Part shown: positions 1 through 5,436 of the stretch, piece by piece | How the letters are laid out: each line of letters starts with the position of its first letter | Position numbering within the stretch: the stretch's first letter is position 1 | Source: Alphaproteobacteria bacterium | GTDB taxonomy: Bacteria > Pseudomonadota > Alphaproteobacteria > SP197 | NCBI GenBank assembly: GCA_022822575.1 | Contig: JAJEBJ010000457.1 | Span: forward strand, 1 to 6,173 | Direction of reading: 5' to 3' | Length of the DNA: 6,173 nt | Translations under genes and position numbers: made by a program | Notes under the pieces: model-generated | The model's input: only the letters and a program-made list of their open reading frames with translations | Told to the model about the DNA's origin: nothing | Databases searched by the model: none

Positions 1-1236
1 TGCGTAACCGGAGCCGGCGAAATCCGGGTCGACCCCGCGAATGATCTTCTGGTGGCCGGCAGCGTGACGATCAGCAAGGGCGACATCATCACCATCGACG
101 GGTCCACCGGTGAGGTGATTGCCGGCGAAATACCGACCCGACAGCCAGAGCAGTCCGGAGAGTTCGAGATCTTCATGGCGTGGGCCGATGAGGCGAGGAC
201 TTTGGGTGTGAGGGCCAATGCCGAGACACCGGTCGATGCGGCAAGAGCGCGGGAGTTCGGCGCCGACGGCATTGGTCTCTGCCGGACGGAGCACATGTTC
301 TTCGAAAACGGCCGAATCATCGCCATGCGCGAGATGATCATGGCGGAGGACGTTGAGGGCCGGCGTCGCCCCCTCGAGAGGATCCTGCCCATGCAGCGGG
401 CGGACCTTGTCGAACTGTTTCGCACGATGGCGGGCCTGCCCGTGACCGTGCGCCTTCTCGACCCGCCTCTGCACGAGTTCCTGCCGACCGGCTTGCGGGA
501 ACTTGAGGAACTGGCGCGCCACACCGGGACCGATGTCGAACATGTGCGGTTGCGCGCCGCTTCGCTGAGGGAACTCAACCCCATGCTCGGACATCGCGGG
601 TGCCGGCTCGGGATCTCCCATCCGGAGATCTACGAAATGCAGGCCCGCGCCATTCTCGAGGCAGCTCTCGAGGCCGGACACGCTGAAGGTGAACCGGTGC
701 ATCTTGAAATCATGGTGCCGTTGGTCGCGACAGGCCGTGAACTTGCCGTCATCCGCCAGTCGATTGACGCCGTGGCGGCGGATGTCGCGGCTGAGACCGG
801 GGAGCGTCCGCACTACCAGGTGGGAACCATGATCGAGTTGCCTCGCGCGGCGCTGCAGGCGGGTGATATTGCCCGCTCGGCCGACTTCTTCAGTTTCGGA
901 ACCAATGACCTGACGCAAACCGTGTTCGGCATCAGCCGCGACGACTCGAGCCGCTTCATCGAACGCTACCTCGAGGAGGACATATTCGCCGAGGATCCTT
1001 TCGTCACTCTCGATACCGAGGGTGTCGGGGAGTTCGTGGCACTTGCCAGCACCAGGGGAAGGCGCACAAGGAGTGACCTCGGACTGGGCATCTGTGGCGA
1101 GCACGGCGGAGACCCCGCCTCCATCGCCTTTTGTCACCGAACGGGTCTCGACTACGTGTCATGTTCCCCCTACAGGATTCCCATCGCCCGCCTGGCAGCG
1201 GCCCAGGCAGCCATACTGGAGCAGGACTCATCATGA
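1..1236 (+). CDS. ppdK: Pyruvate phosphate dikinase, C-terminal part (5' end outside window)
   Basis: PPDK interconverts pyruvate + ATP + Pi and PEP + AMP + PPi in the cytoplasm. The frame is open from base 1, so the GTG at 52 is not the start. About 411 residues are visible. Fragment residues 1-45 close the swivelling phosphohistidine domain; by alignment the catalytic His lies about 12 residues before the window. The rest is the PEP/pyruvate-binding TIM barrel. Visible active-site residues are Arg95 in CRTEHMFF, Arg151 in VRLLDPPLHEF, Glu279 in MIELPRA, Asn302 in GTNDLTQ and Cys365 in GICGEHGGDP. Their spacing matches exactly Arg561, Arg617, Glu745, Asn768 and Cys831 of the Clostridium symbiosum enzyme (numbers from memory), so the barrel looks intact and catalytic. 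The C-terminus (SCSPYRIPIARLAAAQAAI) is also typical. GICGEHGGDP and the HEF segment separate it from PEP synthase and PTS enzyme I. Its stop overlaps the next start as ATGA. Confidence 0.97.
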   Translation, partial: CVTGAGEIRVDPANDLLVAGSVTISKGDIITIDGSTGEVIAGEIPTRQPEQSGEFEIFMAWADEARTLGVRANAETPVDAARAREFGADGIGLCRTEHMFFENGRIIAMREMIMAEDVEGRRRPLERILPMQRADLVELFRTMAGLPVTVRLLDPPLHEFLPTGLRELEELARHTGTDVEHVRLRAASLRELNPMLGHRGCRLGISHPEIYEMQARAILEAALEAGHAEGEPVHLEIMVPLVATGRELAVIRQSIDAVAADVAAETGERPHYQVGTMIELPRAALQAGDIARSADFFSFGTNDLTQTVFGISRDDSSRFIERYLEEDIFAEDPFVTLDTEGVGEFVALASTRGRRTRSDLGLGICGEHGGDPASIAFCHRTGLDYVSCSPYRIPIARLAAAQAAILEQDSS

Positions 1237-1937
1237 AGTACCAGGCACTGTCCTTCGATTGCTACGGCACGCTGATTGACTGGGAGCGCGGAATTGCGGA
1301 GTGGCTGGGTTCTTGGGGGCAGGACAACGGGCTTGATGTTCCTGGAGAGGAACTGGTCCGCCGTATGTTCGATGCGCAGAGAGTCGAACAAGGGCACGAC
1401 ACGTTCCTTTCCTATCGCAGTGTTCTCTCCCGGTCCCTCGCGCGTCTTTCCGATTCCTGCGGAATTCCGGTGGACGAGGGCGCGTGCGAGCGATTTGCGC
1501 AGAGTGTTGTTGACTGGCCGGCTTTTGACGATTCGGCGCGCTCCCTTGAGACGCTTGCGCGCCAGGGGCGGATCCTGTGCGTGATCTCCAATGTCGATCG
1601 CGATCTCTTTGCCGGCAGTGCCACCCGGCTTGAGCGGCAATTCGACATTCTCATCACCGCCGAAGACGTCAAGGGATACAAGCCTGGTCCGCGTCACTTC
1701 GATACTCTCGTTGCCAGCCTCGGGGAAAGGGGACTCGGCGAGAATGACCTGCTTCACGTCGCTCACAGCCGGTTCCATGACATTGCGCCGGCAAACGCCC
1801 GAGGCTGGACGAGTTGTCGGGTGACTCGCCACGGAGACAATTGGGCGCCGGAGGGCGTCGATGGCATCGAGGGGACCTATTGTGTCCCTCACATGAAGGA
1901 TGTCGTTGATCTTCTGGGGCGCATCGATCCGGCGTGA
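1233..1937 (+). CDS. HAD-superfamily hydrolase, haloacid dehalogenase-like (subfamily IA)
   Basis: A 234-residue cytoplasmic HAD-fold hydrolase. Motif I is FDCYGTLID with nucleophile Asp9; motif II is Ser119 in VISNVD; motif III is Lys150 in GYKPGP; motif IV is His182-Asp183 in SRFHDI. The cap lies between motifs I and II, as in subfamily IA. The D-x-Y form of motif I (Tyr11 in place of the phosphatase second Asp) resembles L-2-haloacid dehalogenases. However, the usual Arg/Lys-Gln-Leu-Glu-Tyr cap segment and the Ser/Asn pair before the motif IV Asp are not evident, so true dehalogenation is doubtful; a small phosphatase or other hydrolase is equally possible and the substrate is unknown. The ATG at 1233 was chosen because motif I must sit near the N-terminus, it overlaps the ppdK stop by ATGA, and an AGGA ribosome-site core lies at 1223-1226. 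In-frame starts further upstream lie inside ppdK. Translation is probably coupled to ppdK. Confidence 0.9.
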   Translation: MKYQALSFDCYGTLIDWERGIAEWLGSWGQDNGLDVPGEELVRRMFDAQRVEQGHDTFLSYRSVLSRSLARLSDSCGIPVDEGACERFAQSVVDWPAFDDSARSLETLARQGRILCVISNVDRDLFAGSATRLERQFDILITAEDVKGYKPGPRHFDTLVASLGERGLGENDLLHVAHSRFHDIAPANARGWTSCRVTRHGDNWAPEGVDGIEGTYCVPHMKDVVDLLGRIDPA

Positions 1938-1953
1938 CAGGCCATTCACACGG

Positions 1954-1972
1954 TCTCGTGGACCTGACGAGA
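1954..1972. terminator. Weak hairpin between convergent HAD and ygfZ genes
   Basis: TCTCGT at 1954-1959 pairs perfectly with ACGAGA at 1967-1972 around a 7-base loop. A second small inverted repeat, TGGC/GCCA, follows at 1973-1983. The site sits in the 70-base gap between the HAD stop (1937) and the ygfZ stop (2008), where a bidirectional terminator would be expected. There is no T-tract on either side, and a 6-bp stem is easily found by chance, so position is the main support. Confidence 0.25.
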
Positions 1973-2007
1973 TGGCCGGGCCAGCTCACGCGACCGGGGG
2001 CTGCGGA

Positions 2008-2916
2008 TCAGTCAGCGGAAGCCGACTCTTGCGGAAACCACCCGGGTCGTTCGGCGTTGAGGATTGTCGTGCCGCCGCGAACCTCTCTGTCACCGGCTTC
2101 CTCGAGCCGGTCCATGCGGATAAGTGCGATGCCGGTGGTGCCCCGGCCGCTTCTCATCTCGCCGATCTCGGTCTCTCCGGCCGTGATCCGTGTTCCCGGT
2201 TCGGGCAGGTTCCCGCCGTTGGTCGCGCTGACCCGGTAGAGGCGCCTTCTCACGGTTCCACGGTACCTGGTGCGCGCCGTCAGTTCCTGGCCGACGTAGC
2301 AGCCCTTGGTGAAATCAATGGCATTGAGATGATCGAGGTTGCTCTCGAGTGCAAAGGACTTTCCAACGATGATGTCCAGGGTGGCCTCACCGACCGAAAG
2401 GTCCAGGCGGTGCGATTCGTAGGCGTCTTGAGATTTGCCGGTGATCTCCGCGAACACCGGCCTGTCGACGGGATGAATGACGCGCACGCCGAGCGCCGCC
2501 AGCCTGGGATCGATCATGATGATGGAGTCATCTGCCAGGCGGGCATTGCCCGGGCGGGCGACGAGGCGGGCAATGCGGGCCGCTTTGTCGCCGATGAGGG
2601 CACTCACGCCCCAGTCTTCAGAGACATCGCGGATGCGCACCTTGGCCCGCAGCCGGTAGAAGTCGAGGCGCTCGAGAAGAGCGTCTACGCGGTCCCGTCT
2701 CGTGTCGAGATAAAGGCCGCCTTCGCCATCCTCGGCAATGAAGAAGTCGAAGAGAAACTTGCCCTGGGGTGTCAGCAGGGCGGCATAGATTGCGCACGCC
2801 CGGTCCACCTGGCCGATGTCGTTGGTGATGATTCCCTGGAGGAAGGTGCGTGCATCCGGGCCGTCGATGGCGAGAACGCCGCGACTCTCAAGCGCGACAC
2901 GCGATGTCTCCGTCAT
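2008..2916 (-). CDS. ygfZ: Folate-binding Fe-S cluster assembly/repair protein YgfZ (CAF17/IBA57-like)
   Basis: A 302-residue soluble protein of the YgfZ/GcvT superfamily. Known members bind tetrahydrofolate and support assembly or repair of 4Fe-4S enzymes such as the tRNA-modifying MiaB. The diagnostic motif KGCYVGQE is at residues 204-211, with the conserved Cys206. The N-terminus has the usual GPDARTFLQG...TNDI block at 19-34 and the TPQGKFLFD block at 49-57. The C-terminal part (about 230-290) resembles the GcvT-type barrel with an IGEMRSG turn. The start at 2916 was preferred over a GTG/ATG-type start at 2976 that would add 20 residues: GGAGG stands 8 bases upstream of 2916, and the extension (MPQGCVIAIL...) has no family similarity. 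It is transcribed convergently to the HAD gene and divergently from the glycosyltransferase pair. A long plus-strand reading frame covers the whole gene but is a shadow. Confidence 0.95.
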   Translation of the reverse strand: MTETSRVALESRGVLAIDGPDARTFLQGIITNDIGQVDRACAIYAALLTPQGKFLFDFFIAEDGEGGLYLDTRRDRVDALLERLDFYRLRAKVRIRDVSEDWGVSALIGDKAARIARLVARPGNARLADDSIIMIDPRLAALGVRVIHPVDRPVFAEITGKSQDAYESHRLDLSVGEATLDIIVGKSFALESNLDHLNAIDFTKGCYVGQELTARTRYRGTVRRRLYRVSATNGGNLPEPGTRITAGETEIGEMRSGRGTTGIALIRMDRLEEAGDREVRGGTTILNAERPGWFPQESASAD

Positions 2917-3065
2917 CCCCGCAACCTCCGCATCCTGAAACGGGACAAGGATGGCGATGACGCAGCCTTGCGGCAAGCCCTCCAGGGACTGCGAGTGTAC
3001 TTCCGGGGGTTGCCTGAACCGGTTGAGAGGGTTTCTATGTCCAGCCCGTTCTCCCCTGGTGCCCG
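2917..3065. promoter_or_regulatory. Divergent intergenic region between ygfZ and the glycosyltransferase unit
   Basis: This 149-base gap must hold promoters for both directions, since the genes on either side run apart. No near-consensus promoter is visible. The best plus-strand candidate is TTGCCT at 3010-3015 and TTCTAT at 3033-3038 with a 17-base spacer (4/6 and 3/6 matches). The best minus-strand candidate is TTGCCG (plus 2971-2976) and CATCCT (plus 2948-2953), also with a 17-base spacer. Both are weak. No operator-like palindrome was found. If the plus-strand candidate were right, transcription would start near 3045, downstream of the mini-ORF start at 3037, so the two readings exclude each other. 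Confidence 0.4.
2925..2929 (-). promoter_or_regulatory. Ribosome binding site of ygfZ
   Basis: The minus strand reads GGAGG here (CCTCC on the plus strand), 8 bases before the ATG at 2916-2914. It is the strongest ribosome site in the window and decides the ygfZ start. Confidence 0.8.
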
Positions 3066-3069
3066 ATGA
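3037..3069 (+). CDS. Possible 10-residue leader mini-ORF overlapping the GT4 start
   Basis: ATG at 3037 opens the frame MSSPFSPGAR, which stops at the TGA of 3067-3069, overlapping the GT4 start codon as ATGA. A purine-rich GAGAGGG (3025-3031) lies 5 bases before this ATG, a good ribosome-site position. The real GT4 ATG has only pyrimidine-rich sequence (TTCTCCCCTGGTGCCCG) before it. The layout would allow ribosomes to load at the mini-ORF and restart at the GT4 ATG. The peptide itself shows no attenuator-type run of one amino acid. The inference rests on spacing alone. Confidence 0.3.
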   Translation: MSSPFSPGAR

Positions 3070-4109
3070 AGATCCTCTTTCTCGACGATTCCTTTGCCTT
3101 TGACGGCTACACGCCTCGCAACGACCCCATGGGAGGTGCGCAGAAGGGGCTGGTCTTTCTCGCCGAGGCTTTGGCCAGTCGCGAACACGAGGTGACGGTG
3201 ATGAACCGTTGCGATGGCGCCCGTACTGTCCGGGGTGTGCTCTGGCAGAACTTCGACGATGGGGAGGCGCCTGACGCCGATCTCGTCATGGCGCTGAGGC
3301 ACGCACGGTTGCTGGACGAGGTTCCATCCGGCCGGTGCCGGATGCTCTGGGTGGCCGATCAGTTGGACGACAGCGGCTGCGCGGCACTCGTTTCCAGGGT
3401 CGATTCCTGCCGAATCGACCGCCTCGTTTTCATGGGGGATCACCATGTGTCGTCATGGAGTGGTGATGAAGCGTTGGTTGCGGTCATGCGCCCGGGCATT
3501 GCTCCGGCCTACCTTGCGCCTGAGCCTCCCCAGGGATATTGGCCGCCCAGGGCGGTCACGACGATGCATCCGCGTGGCGGCCTTGCCTGGCTCCTTGATC
3601 TCTGGGTCGACAAGATCCATCCCATGGTGGACGAAGCAGAGCTGCATGTCTTTTCCGGGTTGCTCGCCAGAGCGGCTTCGGGGAGGGCGGTGGAGGGTGA
3701 CCTGGCATCGCTGTGGCGACGCATTGAGGGTCTAGGCGATGCCGGCGTGGTGGTCCGGCGTCCACTCCCGGATGCCGATATGGCACGGGAGTTTCGTCAT
3801 GCCCGCGTCCACCTTCATCCCGGCTCGTTACGCGAGGCCTACGTGGCAACGCTCGCCGAATCCCAGGCAGCCGGTTGTCCGGGTGTGGCCTTCAAGCAGG
3901 GAGCCGCCGTGGAGCGCATCAAGGACAGCAGGTCGGGCTTCCTGGTGCCCGATGACGCCGCCTTTTCCAACTGTGCCATTCTCTGCCTCAAGGAGGAACT
4001 CGTCTACCGCGGCCGTTCGAAGGACGCTGCCGATCTGCAGCGGGACAGGTCCTGGGACGATGCGGCCTCTGAACTCGAAGCGCTCCACGACGCCGTGGTG
4101 AGCCGGTGA
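3066..4109 (+). CDS. GT-B glycosyltransferase, family 4 (GT1/GT4-like)
   Basis: A 347-residue cytoplasmic or membrane-peripheral glycosyltransferase without signal peptide or membrane segment. Residues 1-50 form the first Rossmann strand and glycine-rich loop (MKILFLDDSF, then MGGAQKGL at 22-29), as in retaining GT-B enzymes. Around 164-200 lies a segment of the form MHPRGGLAWLLDLW...ELHVFSG, matching the start of the C-terminal donor-binding Rossmann domain in GT4 proteins. Near the end HPGSLREAYVATLAESQAAG contains Glu257 and Glu265, the E-x7-E signature that binds the nucleotide sugar in this family. Donor and acceptor cannot be read from the sequence. The neighbouring heptosyltransferase-type gene, overlapped by 4 bases, points to lipopolysaccharide core or another surface glycan. 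The start fits the canonical N-terminus, although its own ribosome site is poor. Confidence 0.87.
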   Translation: MKILFLDDSFAFDGYTPRNDPMGGAQKGLVFLAEALASREHEVTVMNRCDGARTVRGVLWQNFDDGEAPDADLVMALRHARLLDEVPSGRCRMLWVADQLDDSGCAALVSRVDSCRIDRLVFMGDHHVSSWSGDEALVAVMRPGIAPAYLAPEPPQGYWPPRAVTTMHPRGGLAWLLDLWVDKIHPMVDEAELHVFSGLLARAASGRAVEGDLASLWRRIEGLGDAGVVVRRPLPDADMAREFRHARVHLHPGSLREAYVATLAESQAAGCPGVAFKQGAAVERIKDSRSGFLVPDDAAFSNCAILCLKEELVYRGRSKDAADLQRDRSWDDAASELEALHDAVVSR

Positions 4110-4993
4110 AGCTGCTCTTCATTACGTCGACCCGGCTGGGTGACGCGGTTCTCTCGACAGGGTTGCTCGATCATCTCGTGGCCGGTGACGAAGTTGAGAC
4201 GACCGTTGTGTGCGGGCCGGTGGCTGCGGAGCTCTTCGAATGCCTGCCCGGACTCGAGCGGGTGATCGTTCTCGACAAGGAACCGCGCAAGAAGCACTGG
4301 TTCGCCCTGTGGCGCCAGACGGTGGGCACCTGGTGGAATCTCGTTGTCGACCTCAGGGCTTCGGCTGTTCCCTTTATTCTCATGCGGAACAGGAGACGCA
4401 CCAAGTTCAGAGGCGGCGCCGGCCATCGGGTGGAGAGCCTTGCGCGCTGGTATGGTGTCGATCCGGTCCCGCCGCCGAAGGTGTGGACCAGCCCGAGCCA
4501 CCGCCGTCATGCCATCCGGCTTGTGCCCTGTGAAGGTCCTGTTCTCGGTCTCGCCCCGACAGCCAGCGGGCGGGGAAAAATCTGGCCATGGGAGAACTAC
4601 GTCGCGCTGGCAAGACGGCTGACCTCCCCCGACGGTGCGCTGGCGGGCGGGCGTGTCATCATCATGGGAGGGCCGGAGGAACACGGTCTCACTCAACCCG
4701 TCGTCGATGCGCTGCCACGCGAGACGACCTCGAATCTGACCGGCAGTGAACATCTTCTGACCCTCGCCGAAGTGATGCGGCGATGCACCGTCGTGATCGC
4801 CAATGACAGCGGACTGATGCATCTTGCGGCCGCCAGTGGGGCGCCGACAGTCGGCCTCTTCGGACCGAGTCCGGTCGAGGCCTATGCCCCCTGGGGCCGC
4901 CACACGGCAGTGGTGACAAGTCCGACCCGGTCCATGGACGACATCACAGTCGACGCCGTGGAGCGCAGTGTCGGGGACCTCCTCGAACGCTGA
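4106..4993 (+). CDS. Family 9 glycosyltransferase (ADP-heptose:LPS heptosyltransferase-like)
   Basis: A 295-residue GT-B protein of the family of WaaC/WaaF/WaaQ, which add heptose from ADP-heptose to the lipopolysaccharide inner core on the cytoplasmic face of the inner membrane. The N-terminus MKLLFITSTRLGDAVLSTG carries the family RLGD loop (10-13), which lies at the acceptor side. Lys158 in GKIWPWENY matches the conserved donor-contacting Lys region. NDSGLMHLAAASGAPTVGLFGPS begins at Asn233 and is the diagnostic family 9 donor-site block. The start codon is GTG at 4106, overlapping the TGA of the preceding gene as GTGA, with only a weak GGTGAG (4097-4102) before it, so it probably depends on translational coupling. 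At 295 residues it is somewhat shorter than typical family members (about 320-350), mainly in the middle. The exact acceptor, and whether the sugar is heptose, cannot be settled from sequence alone. Confidence 0.92.
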   Translation: MKLLFITSTRLGDAVLSTGLLDHLVAGDEVETTVVCGPVAAELFECLPGLERVIVLDKEPRKKHWFALWRQTVGTWWNLVVDLRASAVPFILMRNRRRTKFRGGAGHRVESLARWYGVDPVPPPKVWTSPSHRRHAIRLVPCEGPVLGLAPTASGRGKIWPWENYVALARRLTSPDGALAGGRVIIMGGPEEHGLTQPVVDALPRETTSNLTGSEHLLTLAEVMRRCTVVIANDSGLMHLAAASGAPTVGLFGPSPVEAYAPWGRHTAVVTSPTRSMDDITVDAVERSVGDLLER

Positions 4994-5072
4994 ATCTGTC
5001 CGCCGGCCTACCACGGGGGTCACATCCCGCTTCCTGGTGCTCCCTCTGGATCGGTTTGGGACGGAGAACGAG

Positions 5073-5371
5073 AAGAGACGCGTATCCATCGAACCCGCGC
5101 ACCCTGGCGAGGTTCTGCGAGAGGATTCCCCCTTCACGCCGTCGATGAGCAAGACGGCGCCGACCGGTGCACTCGGGATATCCCGGTGGACGCTCCTTGA
5201 TGTTGTGAATGAGTCGCAGCCGGTAGCGCCGGGATGGCGGTACGGTTCGGCAAGCCGCCCGGGAACGAGCGTGACTTTTGATGGACCTCCAGGACAACCC
5301 ATGACCTGGCGACCGCCGAGCGCGAGGGAGACGTATCGGGGATACCGACGTTGGCGGCCCGGGCCGGTTGA
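5073..5371 (+). pseudogene. higA: Decayed HigA/VapI-family antitoxin (helix-turn-helix) gene
   Basis: HigA antitoxins are about 100-residue DNA-binding proteins that neutralise a RelE-like HigB toxin and repress their own operon. The start of this relic reads RRVSIEPAHPGEVLRED (HPGEVL at 5100-5117), the family's N-terminal signature. It runs on through a helix-turn-helix (MSKTAPTGALGISRWTLLDVVN, 5145-5210). After a 1-base loss near 5232-5233 the next frame reads MAVRFGKPPGNERDF. After another 1-base loss at 5279-5280 it reads MDLQDN, then after a 1-base gain at 5299 HDLATAEREGDVSGIPTL, ending at TGA 5369-5371. Repaired, this gives 100 codons with the family's W-x-x-LQ-x-x-HDL tail. The likely start codon is now AAG at 5073, with GGAG (5063-5066) still 6 bases ahead. 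A Pro replaces a helix Leu. No toxin partner is seen at 4994-5072. A 137-aa frame from 4968 to 5381 covers the region but reads only the first half correctly. Confidence 0.82.
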
Positions 5372-5398
5372 CGTCTCGTGAAGTCGCCGGTCTGTCAG

Positions 5399-5420
5399 CA
5401 GGCCACAAGCAACGGGCCTG
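5399..5420 (-). terminator. Hairpin downstream of the GcvT-domain gene
   Basis: CAGGCC at 5399-5404 pairs perfectly with GGCCTG at 5415-5420 around a 10-base loop. It lies 16 bases beyond the stop of the minus-strand gene ending at 5437, and also just after the antitoxin relic on the plus strand. The stem is GC-rich but short and no T-tract follows on either strand, so it is at best a non-canonical terminator. Confidence 0.3.
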
Positions 5421-5436
5421 ATGTGTTTCGCGGACG

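Noticed and set aside
52..54. A GTG start for the PPDK frame
   Set aside because: The codons before it (CVTGAGEIRVD...) continue the phosphohistidine domain consensus to the window edge, so the gene begins outside.
1170..1949. A 259-codon minus-strand frame opposite the HAD gene
   Set aside because: The plus strand holds all four HAD motifs in order, and the antisense product has no recognisable domain.
2917..2976. A 20-residue N-terminal extension of YgfZ starting at 2976
   Set aside because: The start at 2916 has GGAGG at 8-base spacing, and the family N-terminus begins right after it. The extension shows no similarity and no ribosome site as good.
1900..3069. A 389-codon open frame on the plus strand opposite ygfZ
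   Set aside because: The minus strand encodes YgfZ with KGCYVGQE and a strong ribosome site. The plus frame has no family features and starts inside the HAD gene. Only its last 11 codons matter, as the possible mini-ORF.
4994..5072. A possible HigB toxin remnant upstream of the antitoxin relic
   Set aside because: All three plus frames were read. Nothing resembles the RelE/HigB core; a lone Tyr-His pair like the toxin C-terminus is too short to count.
4004..5302. A 432-codon open frame on the minus strand, the longest unbroken frame in the window
   Set aside because: It is antisense to the family 9 glycosyltransferase, which carries clear family motifs, and its own translation is Arg/Pro/Gly-rich with no recognisable domain. 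Long antisense frames are common in GC-rich DNA.
4968..5381. A 137-aa plus-strand protein overlapping the end of the GT9 gene
   Set aside because: It only partly follows the antitoxin relic, starts within GT9, and its second half is out-of-frame sequence. It is annotated as a pseudogene instead.
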